NCBI RefSeq assembly: GCF_024323335.1 | Contig: NC_066584.1 | Coordinates: 418,849,819 to 418,913,818 of the forward strand | Direction: 5' to 3' | DNA from: Lathyrus oleraceus | Taxonomy: Eukaryota > Streptophyta > Magnoliopsida > Fabales > Fabaceae | DNA: 64,000 bases | Shown: positions 1 to 11,258 of the stretch, piece by piece | Layout of the letters: each line of letters begins with the position of its first letter | How positions within the stretch are numbered: position 1 is the stretch's first letter | The notes under the pieces: generated by a model | What the model was told of the DNA's origin: nothing | What the model saw: the letters and a program-made list of their open reading frames with translations, nothing else | The model's database searches: none | Made by a program: the position numbers and the translations under genes

Positions 1-252
1 AGGCTACCATGGAAGATAACAAGTTAGCTAGAATCGAGGAAAACATGGTAAAGATCATACATAAGAAATTAAAGAGCTACACAAAATCCCAAATTAAACA
101 TATCTTGCGGAAGCAAACGACAGTGCTAATGGTTTAGCTAAGTTGGCTGATAGATGTAATGTAGGTTATAAAATGTATGATATGTGTTTTATAAAGATCA
201 ATAGTTTGTACAAAGGTGACTTGGAGGCTAACTTCAAAAAAAAGGATAGTTG
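1..252 (+). pseudogene. RNase H-like domain fragment of a retroelement
   Basis: A reading frame entering from the left edge ends at TGA 250-252 and contains the stretch EANDSANGLAKLAD. This resembles the C-terminal helix of the plant RVT_3/RNase H-like domain found in LINE-derived proteins and their host relatives. No start codon is present, and the frame upstream of about position 105 is broken. Only the domain tail is in the window. It is most likely the 3' remnant of a non-LTR retroelement or an RNase H-like pseudogene; the match is short. Confidence 0.4.
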
Positions 253-361
253 ATGTTTGTCTCAGTCTTTTGGTCTCTCCCCAACGAAACAAAAAAATCA
301 TTTTAAATCTTTATAAATTTTATTATTTAAATTGTATTTGCGTTTAATTTTAAAATAGCCT

Positions 362-364
<3 letters not shown>

Positions 365-430
<66 letters not shown>
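365..430. repeat. (AT)n microsatellite
   Basis: Uninterrupted AT dinucleotide run. It is the first of three similar runs upstream of the ASR gene. Confidence 0.97.
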
Positions 431-438
<8 letters not shown>

Positions 439-549
439 CTTTATAAAACTCATATTTTTAAACAATACCATGTTATCTTTATGAGTTTTATTATTTAACT
501 TGTATTAAACTTTTTCATTAATAAGTAAATATAAATTTTAGATATAGGC

Positions 550-649
<100 letters not shown>

Positions 650-755
650 ATGATGTATTGTCGGTGTAAATCATAATACAAATATGATGTAGTAGGATAT
701 ACGTCTCATTGATTGAGAGTGTAAAACTATTTTACACAGTCATGCATATCTTTTT

Positions 756-891
<136 letters not shown>

Positions 892-1050
892 CTGTAATTC
901 ATTTTACATTTTTAAAATTAAACACAGAAAAAAAAAATTACACCATAGGACATAGCCCTATTTTCCAATCTTCAACAAAATCATTTATGGCCTACCAAGA
1001 AATTAAAAAAGAAGTTAACTTAACCAGCATGTATAACATGATGACCACTT

Positions 1051-1058
1051 TATAAATA
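1051..1058 (+). promoter_or_regulatory. TATA box of the ASR gene
   Basis: TATAAATA lies 91 bp before the start codon at 1149. That predicts transcription starting near 1080, with a pyrimidine-rich 5' UTR of about 65 bases. The spacing suits a plant pol II promoter. Confidence 0.7.
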
Positions 1059-1148
1059 GGGAACTAATCCTCTCCAAACATCATATCAATCTCTCCTTAA
1101 ATTCATTTTTCTATATCCTTTTATCAATTCTCCCTTTGCAACTACACC

Positions 1149-2258
1149 ATGGCTGAAGAGGAGCACCGTAGCCGCGGCCTCTTCCACCACAAAAAGGATG
1201 AAGATAAGAGACCTACCGGCGATGACTATGACTCCGGTAATTACCGAAAGACATCACACAATGATGAGTTTTCTAGTGGTGACAATGAATCTAGTTACAA
1301 CAAAACATCATATGGTAATGAAAATCCCGGTGGTGACTATGGAACTGGTTACAATAAAACAACAACTAATTATGAAACATCTGATAACTATGGTGGTACT
1401 GGTAGTGGATACACTGACACCAAAACAACCACCGGTGGCGGCTACGGTGGCGGATATGGTGACTCTGACACCAGAAAAACTACCGGTGGCGGCTATGGTA
1501 GTGGTGGCTATGATGACTCTGACACCAGAAAAACTACTGGCGGCGGCTATGGTGGTGGTGGCTATGATGACTCTGACACCAGAAAAACTACTGGTGGCGG
1601 CTATGGTGGTGGTGGCTATGATGACTCTGACACCAGAAAAACTACCGGTGGTGGCTATGGTGGTGGCTATGGTGACTCTGACACCAAAACAACCACTGGT
1701 GGCGGTTATGGTGGTGGCTATGGTGACTCTGACACCAAAACAACCACTGGTGGTGGTTATGGTGGCGGTTATGGTGATGATACTAATAGTCGTGATGATG
1801 ATGTTGATTATAAGAAGGAGGAGAAACATCACAAGAAACTTGAGCATGTTGGTGAGTTTGGTGCTGTAGCTGCCGGTGGTTATGCTTTGGTAATTTTCTA
1901 TAATTATCATTATTACTCCTAATTGCTATTTATTTTCTCATAATATATTTTTGTTCTTTGTTTCTTTTCTATTTTTCTTTTTCTTATAGAGAGAGGTTTC
2001 TCCTTTTTGAAACTAAAATTGAAAATTTAAAAGTTATTAATTAGTTAATTTGGTGCAATTGATTTGATATAGTATGAGAAGCACAAATCAGGGAAGGATC
2101 CTGAGAACGCTCACAGGCACAAGATAGAAGAAGAGGTTGCAGCAGCTGCTGCAGTGGGATCTGGTGGATTTGCCTTTCATGAACATCATGAGAAAAAAGA
2201 ATCCAAGGAGGAAGATGAAGAAGCCCATGGAAAGAAAAAACACCATTTCTTTGGCTGA
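1149..2258 (+). CDS. ASR: ASR (abscisic acid, stress, ripening; ABA/WDS family) protein, two exons
   Basis: Two exons, 1149-1889 and 2073-2258, are joined across a GT..AG intron (1890-2072), giving about 308 residues. The N-terminus ([19 protein letters not shown]) has the His-rich ASR start. A long Asp/Ser/Tyr/Gly region follows, with seven 17-18-residue repeats. The C-terminal ABA/WDS domain spans the junction: the first exon ends in [21 protein letters not shown], minus its last residues at the splice, and exon 2 supplies [20 protein letters not shown], the Ala/Gly run, [11 protein letters not shown] and a final [13 protein letters not shown] proteins are small, largely disordered, zinc- and DNA-binding or chaperone-like proteins induced by ABA, drought and ripening. 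Usual length is 100-150 residues, so this is a long, repeat-expanded member. Reading on past the splice donor would stop at 1920 and lose the conserved C-terminus, which supports the intron. Function is inferred from the family. Confidence 0.9.
1410..1775 (+). repeat. Coding tandem repeat in the ASR gene, seven units of 51-54 bp
   Basis: Seven in-frame units of 17 or 18 residues with the pattern DSDT(R/K)(K/T)TTGGGYGGG(G)Y(D/G). Copies 2-5 carry RKTT and copies 1, 6 and 7 carry KTTT, suggesting two rounds of local duplication. The base repeats also create long spurious open frames in two other frames, one of them antisense. Confidence 0.92.
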
Positions 2259-2537
2259 AGATATGTGTATATAATATAACTATATAATAATAAGCATACA
2301 AGCATTATGGAAATATTCATTCTGCTTAGCTTTTACCCTATAATTAATTATGCTCTTGGGTTGTTTATGTGTATTTATTAGTATTGAGTTCATCTAATTG
2401 CAGTTTAATTTGAGTGGTTTGGAGAATGTAATTCCCAGATTGATATCATATAGATGATGCATGTATGTATGAATCTATATGTTGTGTTAATTGTTAAGTA
2501 CACAATATACTATTGTAAAAGAATGTGAGATGATTTC

Positions 2538-2543
2538 AATAAA
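2538..2543 (+). promoter_or_regulatory. Candidate polyadenylation signal of the ASR gene
   Basis: AATAAA lies 280 bp after the stop codon on the ASR strand. The distance is plausible for a plant 3' UTR, but plant signals are loose, so this is only a candidate. Confidence 0.35.
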
Positions 2544-3379
2544 ATTACTAGTTCTGCCGGTAAGTATTTATCTTAATATAGTCTTTGGGACACTTGTAAT
2601 TTTTGTGTAACTATTGACCACTTATAATATAGATCTACTGATGCCTATAAATCATGAATGAAAAATAAATTGGATCATGCAAATCTTCGGATGTCAATAA
2701 GATAAAGTATCCAAACAAGAACAAAAGAGAACTCGTAAATTTAATATGGTTCGATGCAAATCTTTTCACACAATTTTGCTGTTTTAGAGTGAAAATGGAT
2801 CAAACATTTCGGATTCTAAGTCAGGTTAATCAGAGTCCAATCCATGTTTTGGTGGTTGGGTAGAACCGTCTCAAAATTTTGAAAGATTTTGTATAAGAAA
2901 TAGGAATTAACTTCAATTATGTTTTAAAATTTTTTTTCAAGAGATTATATTTAATCATAAATTAACTATAAAATATATGTATGAAGACCTTTTTTACTAT
3001 CATTTATTTATGAGTAAAGCGCGAGATCGTCTTACACACTTTCAAAGACGGTTTTATAAAATATGAAAATTCCCTAAATTTTATCCGGACTATGATGGCT
3101 CACTCTTTGGACTTAACCTAGAGTCGAAGATGAGTCCATCTTCGAGGTCATAGTAAGGAATGATAAAGTGTTAATAGTGTCCAATGCAAGTGGTGCAATT
3201 AGGATACCAAGGCCATGTTTTTATTATCAATCTTTTAGTCATTAACTTAGTATGGGCTGAAGAGTGTGGGCCTAGTGGCTTGGATTACAATTCTTTGAGA
3301 ATACGTCCTTTCACCCCTTTAGTTTGACCTGACACTCTCACGCTATATGCCGTATAATTTTATAAAAATATTTCTAATA
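2544..3379. other. Intergenic, no gene seen
   Basis: AT-rich sequence with no credible open frame. Short GTCTTACAC- and AGACGG-like words near 3030-3055 may be the edge of a small transposon, but no matching inverted end was found. Confidence 0.5.
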
Positions 3380-3760
3380 AAATTGTTCAAATTTTTGAAA
3401 AAAAAACTGTGGTTTTCTGAATTTTTGGATTGATATCCTGGATTTTAAAGAAATTCTTGGTTTTTGGTTTTTTTATAAATATTTATTAGATTTTTGTAAA
3501 AATTGGTATAAAAGCATAGATTTTACACTTATTTTTTAAAAAACCAATCTAAAATCATAATTTGTTTTCAAAAATCTATGGTTTTATATCTAATATTTGG
3601 AAAAACTAGTATAAAATTATATTTTTTATATCAGATTTTTCAAAAAGTCGATATAAAATCATAAATTTTTGAAACACAAATTATGATTTTATATCAGTTT
3701 TTTCAAATATTCGGAAATCTACAAAACATATCGGAATAATTAAAAAAAATCGGCAGTATC
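3380..3760. repeat. AT-rich degenerate inverted/direct repeat block (possible foldback MITE)
   Basis: The words ATAAAATCATAA, TTTTTCAAAAA and TTTATATC recur in both orientations. A perfect 15-base inverted pair, GATATAAAATCATAA at 3650-3664 and its complement at 3681-3695, encloses a 16-base loop. The block looks like a small foldback element, but no terminal duplication was found, so the family is not assigned. Confidence 0.55.
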
Positions 3761-3785
3761 AACTTTGTTTTTTATTAGTATCAAT

Positions 3786-3840
3786 TGTGTGTGTGTGTGC
3801 GCGCGCGTGCGTGCCTGCATGCGCGTGTGCGTGCGCGTGC

Positions 3841-3873
<33 letters not shown>
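3786..3873. repeat. Compound GT/GC/GA microsatellite
   Basis: A (GT)n run passes through GCGC/GTGC interruptions to a second (GT)n and then (GA)n. Confidence 0.95.
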
Positions 3874-4189
3874 TTCCAAAAAGGGAGAAACAGATTTTGT
3901 TACGGAGATATTGCACACTTTACATTTTATTTTAACATGTAAACTATAACACACTTCAAATAAAATAAACATTCAGTAATAAATCATTATGTATTTAAGA
4001 TATACAGGACTACAATGAAAACTTAGTTAGAATTAACCTCAATCTTGGAGATGATCTGAATCAATCTTGATGAATAAGAATCAATCTTTCTGATTTATCA
4101 TTCCTCACTCTTCACTCGAGTGATTCAACCATACATTGGTAGCAAGACGATTCCGCTGCACAATGATTTTAAAAAAGAAAAAGAAAATT
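3874..4189. other. No gene seen; flank of the copia LTR
   Basis: No supported coding sequence. The left edge of the adjoining copia LTR is not fixed, and part of this stretch (from about 4100) could belong to it. Confidence 0.4.
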
Positions 4190-4520
4190 GTGAAAGTGAA
4201 TTGGGACAGAAAATAGAAATTAGGGTTTGGGGAGAAGGAGGAAGATAGATCAAATTCTGCAAAGTTTCTCTTTGTGTTTATTCTCACTAAATTTCTCTTA
4301 TGCAACACATGTTTACAATAGTAGAGTACCTCCCTATTTATAGACGAGATTACTTGCACACCAAGTAATCTCTAACTAACAAACAAAATAAATGTTAAGT
4401 TTAACTTTGTCGAGGTTAACTCCTTCAACAACTATCTACTTCGACTAATTTCGAATACTATCGACCTCGACTCTGTCGAGTTTTACAACATACATAACAC
4501 AAATATTTACATATCTAACA
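4190..4520 (-). repeat. 3' LTR of a truncated Ty1/copia element
   Basis: On the minus strand the LTR begins TGTTAGATATG at 4520, just downstream of the pol frame and a purine-rich AGGTGG stretch. It carries a TATA box (TATAAATAGGG, about 4330-4345) followed by a leader-like region. The 5' edge is typical of plant copia LTRs. The other edge is not fixed; about 4190 is a guess based on a CA-ending word. Confidence 0.6.
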
Positions 4521-6190
4521 CACCACCTAATTTATTATATCTAAGATATCTACATTCGCCATAGTTCTCAATCTTTTGAATAATTTGAATTGTACAACCT
4601 TTATCATGATGTTTGTAATCTGATTCTCAGTTCTACAGTGTTATAAGTTCAGGTTCCCATTTGCTACTTGCTCTCGAAGATAATGGAACCTCATTTTGAC
4701 GTGTTTTCTTATTCTATGTGCTATCAGGTTCTTTGCCAGATTAATATCATACACGTCGTTGATTTTTATGATCATTGCTCCATGGTCTTCTCCTGAAATC
4801 TCCTCGATCAAGTTTACCATCCATGTTGCTTGACATGCATAGAGAGAGGTAACTATGTATTCAGCCTCACATGATGACAACGCTACCACTGGTTCTATTC
4901 TTGAACTCCAAGAAACTGGTGCACCACCTAGTATAAACATATACCCAGTTGTGGATTTTCTATCTTCAACATCACCACAACAACTTGAGTCGGTGTATCC
5001 CGATAGTTTGTATTCTTTCCCTTCATCTGTTGCAGGAAACAAAATTCCATAGTCAAGAGTTGCTTTGAGATACCTTAGTATCCTCTTTATGGATGCAAGG
5101 TGCGATACCTTTGGCTTTTGCATGAATCTACTCACCATACCTACATTGTATGCTAGATCAAGCCTTGTGTGACAAAGGTGTCTTAACGATCCAATGAGTC
5201 TTCTATACTGAGTTGGATCGACATCATATTCATCTGAGTCCTTCAACAGTTGCAGTTTTGATTTAACATGTGTCGAAGTTTCATTGCAATCCTCCATCTC
5301 AAATATTTTGAGTATCTCGCTTGCATATCTTCTTCGATGCATCATCATGTCTCTATTACTATTATAGAATTCGATACCAAGGAAGTATGAAATGTTGCCC
5401 AGGTAATACATTTTGAACTCCTTGCTTAGATCGCTTTTTAAGTCTTCGATCTCCTTCTTGTTGCTACATGTTATCAAGAATTCTGCGATATAGAGACATA
5501 GTATAAGCAATTCACTCCTACTTCTTATGACATATACTCCATGCGCAGTTGTGTACTTCAAAATTTTCTTCTTCCTTAGAAAACTATATATCTTCTTATT
5601 TCGAGCTCTTAGAGCTTTCTGAAGTCCATACAAGGCTTTATGTAGCCTGTATACATTTCCTTCTTAGCCTTGCTTCAGAGAACTGACTGGTTGTGATACA
5701 TAAACCTATTCATTTAGAGGGTCGTTAAAAAATTCACATTTCACATCCATCTGACATATATACCAGTTATTCATGTTTGCTATACCAACAACCAACCTTA
5801 TTGTTTCGATCCTAGCAACTGGTGCAAAGACTTTATCAAAGTCGATTCCTTCTCTGTGAAAAAATCCTTTAGATACAAGTTTTGCTTTGTATATGATTGT
5901 CATAACCCAAAAATTTGCCATACCTTCTTTCCACTTTTCATCTTACTTTTGACCTTAAGCTCATCTGCGTACTCATGACATAATCATTCATTTTTAGTTG
6001 CATTTTAGATAAGCACCATTGATTCAAAGGTTGTTGCTCGTGGCACATATGTTGGATATGTTTCTTTTTATGGTATTCTTGAGATTCAAGCCAATTGTAT
6101 TTTGGTGCTACACTTAACCGTGGCATAAGGGAAATAAAATCCATGAGGAAGATAGTACAAAAACTGAAATTGAAACAATAAAACTCTTAA
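4521..6190 (-). pseudogene. Ty1/copia pol remnant: RT and RNase H
   Basis: Minus-strand frames at 5938-6144, 5706-5921 and 4641-5633 read in order as the integrase-RT linker, the first half of RT (FAPVARIETIRLV, MDVKCEFFND), then the rest of RT (YFLGIEF) and RNase H (WSSRIEPVVALSSCEAEYI, then the HIRKHVKMRFHYLREQV-like tail). Frameshifts separate the pieces. Gag, protease and the integrase core are missing, so this is a 5'-truncated element. The catalytic RT motif, normally YVDDL in copia, reads YIAEF, so the two aspartates are lost. The 5' break abuts Ogre ORF1 sequence near 6200. Non-functional. Confidence 0.88.
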
Positions 6191-6229
6191 GAAAAAAACA
6201 ACTAGAATGGTGTCTTCATAGTGATATCT

Positions 6230-8130
6230 AAGTGGGCCATAAACTTCTTCAATAGGACATCACAAAGCTCAATAAATTCCAAAGCTTCTTGGGGGGTATT
6301 GTCATAGTGTGCCATGTTTCTAGCTCTCATGTGAATTATAGAGATATCTCAAACTAGGTTGTTCGTGAATTCTGCTAAGTTAGAATGCTCGATCCTCTAT
6401 GCTTCAGCCTTGTCACCTTGCTCCTGGATGATGACTTGGGCTTCATTTGTAAGCTTCCTCAAATGTTGGACTTCTTCTTCCAATTATAAGGCTTGGGTTA
6501 TAAAGACTTCATGATCCTAGTTTGAAGGTGCACACGTTCCTTAAGATTCAATAGCTCTCCATAGATTCTCCTTCAATCTCGGGGTAGTATTTCTTCAGCT
6601 TTGGCTCGGAGCTGGTGTTCCCTAGCAGTTGAGGCTTGGGATTCTGCTAGCGGTCTCTCAAGTATTGGTATTTGAGATTCCAATGCATCATTCATCTCTT
6701 CCTGCTCCCACTTGGCTATCTCCCATGCTATTTTCCACTTCTTACCCTCTATTCGGGCATCCCTCAATTTCCGGTTGAGACCTTCCATACTAACTCCAAC
6801 ACTAAACAACCCTCATAATGTTATTTTCCTTTTGTTCCTTTCAGAATCGACCTCTGCCATGCTCTCACAATGTTGTTTTGCCTTTTGCCCGAGGTTGGAC
6901 TTCAATTGGTTCTTCTTATAGGAAGCGTTATAGAGGTTGTGCTCCAAGCTCTCCTTTTCTTGCTTAAGGTGAGTGATAGTTTCCTTAAGGTGGTCGGTCT
7001 CCTCAATGGACACATGGATTGGATTAGGTATTTCCAAACAATTTCTAGGATCAATGACAAAATGGAGCTTAACTAGCTGGGCCTTTTCCTTAACCCATTG
7101 GGTATAGGATTCCTTGGTCGTAGTGCTCTTCCTTTTTAACTCATTTTCCTTAGTGTGAACCTTTTCCCATGATTGAATGATTCTTCTAAGAAACCTCCGA
7201 TGTGTAGTACTCCCATTATGCAAAATGAATTCCTTTATGTTGTCGTCCTTAAGCTTTTCCCATATTGGGTAGCCCAACTGTCTTATAGCTATTACAGGAT
7301 TGTAGTTGATACACCCCTTGGAACCAATGATATGAACGTTAGGAAAATTTCCGCAACTGACAATTCTATCCTTGGTATTTATTTTCCTGAGCTACCAAAG
7401 GATTGACCTCTCACCGAGGGACATCAGTTTCTGAGCCCATGTATAGCTGCCATTGGTCTCTATCAGGTAGATGTCTTTGTAGAGATGTGAAGCGAGCCAT
7501 TGGTATAATAGCGGAATGCAGCATCGTAATGACCCTATTTTCTTGGTACGACACATATTTAAAGTGTAGTACACGTCAGCTAGCAAAGCGGGTACTGGAT
7601 CCACCTCTTGATTTTTCACGTCCCAGAATATGCTAATAGTAGTGGAATCAACAAAGTCGATCATGTTCGGGAAAAGAATTACCCGAAAAACTATCAAAGC
7701 CAAAATGTTAGCAGAGGATTCCCACCTCTTTGTATCAACCAATCCTTGAGATACCCTATCTAAGTAACTTCTTTTGAGACCTTGGATGTCCCTATATACT
7801 TTGTAGGGAAGCAAAAGGTTACCGGCGGGTATTCCCAAGGTCACTTCCAATTCCTCAGGTTTCAGATGTTGCCCAATCCCTACATAATGTCCCTTTTTTC
7901 CCTTGGAGGGTCCAAATATAGCCCGAATTCTTCTAGCGTAGGGGCTAGTTGAAAATATTGGAATAGGAAACATCATAAAGGTGGATCATAGAATTGGGCC
8001 AAAGCAGTGATGGTTTCCACATTCATTGGGACTTGTAAGAGATCAATGATCCTCTCATATTTGAGTATGAACTTCTTGTGAATAGAGCCATGCATTAGGT
8101 CTTAGAGAACCTTTAGGCTTTGTACATCAG
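6230..8130 (-). pseudogene. Ogre-type ORF1 protein remnant (plant retroelement ORF1, DUF7745-like)
   Basis: Minus-strand pieces read in order. At 7977-8130 there are fragments such as ALAQFYDPP and FQLAPTLEEF. At 7392-7976 come ILALIVFRVILFPNMIDFVD, PVPALLADVYYTLN and GSLRCCIPLLYQWLASHLYK. At 6813-7390 come GCINYNPVIAIRQLGYP and YTQWVKEKAQLVKL, then a Glu/Lys/Gln-rich coiled coil that continues at 6573-6809. This order matches the extra ORF that Tat-lineage Ogre retrotransposons carry between the primer site and gag. Its role is unknown. At least two frameshifts and several stops break it, and the 3' end is cut off at the copia remnant. The assignment rests on remembered family similarity. 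Confidence 0.75.
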
Positions 8131-8957
8131 GCATTTGTTCTTTAATGCAAATGGTCTTTCTTTTGTCTGAGTCTATCTTTAAAGGGTACCTACAACAAAT
8201 TTTGAAATTCCCCACAAAGTAATGAATATATGCAAAAAAAAATGCCCATTTTAATGCAAATGGTATGGTGTGTCATGCAAATGTTGACGTAGGGTAGGTA
8301 TATGAACAGAAAAACCTAACGGAAGGCCCCTACACTAGGTCCAAGGTTTTTCTACCCATTCCTCTCACAAGGTAAACTCTAGGGTATCATTTGGTTGTTT
8401 TTATAACAACCCTAAGGTCACGGAATCTATGTGAAAGTCCATCATAATAGGGCATAGCCATCCCATGATGAAATTTCAACAGGGTCTCCCTTAGGGAGCC
8501 TTCGTATGAACGAAGTCTCGTGTTCGGGTTCTAGAAGAGGTCTCCAGAGTCATGGATCAAGCTCAAAGTTTCATCATGAAGGAGTTCTATCCAACTCATG
8601 ACAAACTCTTTGAACTGATATACTTTAGGCGGAGTCGTCATTAAAGACCCCATGGGATAAGAATCCACATTGGCCAAAATGGGACGACTCCTTACTTAAC
8701 TTATGTTTCTCCTCAAGCTCGGGTATAGAGCTTGCTCTCAAACAGAAATGAAACCCATGAATGTAAATGACAAAAAAATAATAATAAGGAAATAAAAAAA
8801 ATAATGCAAGAAATAAGAATAAAAAATGAATAAGTAATAACAAGTCAAATAATAAAAATAAGAATAAAACAAATAAACAAATAAACAGACAACCTTAGAA
8901 CTAAAGGGTAGGTTTGACTCTTTTTAGAGGATAAGACTCCCCAGCATAGTTGTCCGT
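8131..8957 (-). other. Ogre-like 5' leader between primer site and ORF1
   Basis: No coding sequence is supported. On the minus strand it begins with a CTATGCTGGGGAGTC word (about 8933-8948). This resembles the end of the Ogre primer-binding site (TGGCGACTCTGCTGGGGA class) in decayed form. Purine-rich and homopolymeric stretches fill 8770-8890. Confidence 0.5.
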
Positions 8958-9212
8958 TATCGTATCTCGAAAAAAAACGACCTCGTGAAGCGCATCGTAG
9001 GCCCGTAGATGATTGACTGAGTCACCACCACTTTTTATTTATTCTTAAGGAAAGAGGAAATGGCGATAAAACCCTAAGGAAAAGAAAAGGATAAGATGTT
9101 CATCATCAACCAAATTTAGGGTTCGGGAGTTGGTTATGTGAGGGGAAGGTATTAGCACTCCTCACATCCGTTGTACTCAACGGGAACCTCCTAAAGTTCT
9201 AACGGTTGATTG
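8958..9212 (-). repeat. 3' end of an Ogre-like LTR (left part)
   Basis: Contains the block (GTCACCAC..TTTATTTATTC..GGTATTAGCAC..CATCCGTTGTACTCAACGGGAACC) that recurs near 42870-43030 and, more diverged, at 54131-54300, where it lies at the 3' end of a complete Ogre LTR. The copia element at 9213 interrupts it. The LTR continues at 22203. Confidence 0.65.
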
Positions 9213-10535
9213 TGAAGGTGTGAAAAACACAAGAAAAGGGAGGTTTGAATTGGGTTTTACAAGCAAAGGCTTTTTCCAAAACAAAAACACCACTCACAAG
9301 TCTAATAATGAAGAAATAAAAACACAAAGATTTTTATCCTGGTTCGCTTGAAACTCAAAACTAACCCAGTCCACCCGCCAAGGTAATTTTCCTTATACAC
9401 AAGGTCTTAATCCATTATAATCAACATATTACAATAAACATAAAAATAACCTTCTTTGTCTTCTCAAGGATCCAACTAAACCTTAGTCTCTTCAAGGTAT
9501 CACAAAGTATAATTTTATTTGTCTTCTTAAGGATAACCTCTTTAAGGAATCAAACAAATAGTTTGAATAATAGTTTGTGTGTTATAAGATGCATCTACAC
9601 AAGCATATTTTTACATAAATGAATAACAAACACTTAAAGAACACTGTATACAGAGAATGATAACTTTTCACAAAGAAAAATAGCTTGTCAAAATACTTGT
9701 GCAGAATCAGCGTTTTCTTAGTCTCCAATGCATGCTTATATAGTGTAAGCATGTGACCGTTAGAGGGAAAAATGGGGAAAGCTCCTTGAGTGGCTATCCA
9801 CTGATGGATTGGAAAGGAATGATACCACATACTGTCATTTAGCCCACAAATTCAGTGACAGGTGTGATGTATAGTACTCTCCTTGCCCACGAAATCAGGT
9901 AGTGGAAAGGTTGTTCGATTTATACTATGTATTATTTGATCATGTTCCCATTTGATCTTATCTTCAGATTCATTGGCTTATGATAAAAGATGATTGAAGC
10001 ATAAAGTAAAGAAGTAGAGAGCTAGATTCAGAAACTTAAGAACCTTGACAACGTCAGTAGTCTGGCTTGAGTTCTTCAGTATCTTTAGAATCCTCAATCA
10101 GAACCTTGATAACTTCAATCGTCTGTCTTGAGATCTTCATAATCTACAACTACATATTACAACTTCAGAAGCTTGTCATTCTTCATAAGTTTGGTGATCA
10201 GAGTCACGTCCAGAAGCAAGAACTGAGAGAACATTGCAGCAACAATATAGAGTCTCCTCATAAGCTTTTGATGGGTGAAATAACACAGGAGCAGAAAAAA
10301 CATTGCGGCAACAATATTGACATCTTCCAGAACTTCTAATTGCAACGCAAAAGCGGACTTGGAACACAAAGTTCAGAAAATGATGTTGTTTCACATCATA
10401 TGATCAGAATCAGAACTGGTTGTTAAAGCTACACAATAACAAACCATTAGGGTACCAAAATTTTTCTCACACAAATACAACATTGTTATCATCAAAACTC
10501 AAGGCATAGATGTAGAACCAAATATTGTTCTAACA
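9213..10535 (-). repeat. 3' LTR of the SIRE/Maximus-like copia element
   Basis: 1323 bp, aligning over its whole length with 20861-22202. It starts TGTTAGAACAATATTTGG on the minus strand at 10535 and ends at 9213, with the polypurine tract immediately adjacent. Confidence 0.92.
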
Positions 10536-10549
10536 ATCTCCCCCCTTTT
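10536..10549 (-). other. Polypurine tract
   Basis: AAAAGGGGGGAGAT on the minus strand directly precedes the 3' LTR. This is the plus-strand primer for reverse transcription. Confidence 0.85.
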
Positions 10550-11258
10550 GATGATGACAAAACATGTATTTTGATGAATAATTTTGTATAGGATAATCAC
10601 AAAAGAATACATCTTACAGAAGCACAAAGCCCCCCCTGAGATGTATAGTCCTATAAAGATAAACTCAAAATGAAAGAACATTTTCCTGATTTACCTTTTG
10701 AAGTACCATAATGAATATTTATTCAGAATATGGTTTATCTTCAGAAGTTAATTGATGTTCTGCAGAGTACTGGTTGATAACATCATCATTTTGATATGCT
10801 TTACTTCATAATATTTTCTTTAGAAACTTTCCTTCAGAAACTTCTTTTCCTTGAAGGATAAGTTTTTCAGAACCTTGATTTTTCAAAAGCATGATTTTCA
10901 GAAGTAACACCTTCAGAACCATTCTGATTCTTGAGAGTTAACCCTGCAAAAACACTTAACAAACTTTTCTCGAAGTATTTGTTAACAGAAACATTTAAGC
11001 AATGTTTGGGTCTTTACTTAGGAAACTAGATATCAAAATAAACACTTAATTCTTCCCCTTTAGAACGTTATGTTTTCTCCCCCTTTGTCATCAATCAAAA
11101 AGCTAAAAGGAAAAATAAATAAAGAGAAGCAAACCATTTTTCATTGATTAAAAAAATGCCAACAGGCAGTGCAGAGTACAACGAGTAAACATCAAAATGG
11201 AATAACAAAGTACTGAAATGAACTACAAACGAAATGCATCAAGATATTAAGGTAAAAA
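10550..11258 (-). other. Copia spacer between extra ORF and PPT, no gene seen
   Basis: Rich in CAGAA/TTCAGAA words typical of this element, with no credible coding frame. Confidence 0.5.

Noticed and set aside
1308..1910. 200-residue antisense open frame across ASR exon 1, and a 223-residue plus-strand alternative frame
   Set aside because: Both arise because the coding repeat lacks stops in other frames. No start context, domain or splice logic supports them, whereas the ASR frame has the family domains.
3781..3972. Open frame with Thr-His and Arg-Ala runs
   Set aside because: Translation of the GT/GC/GA microsatellite.
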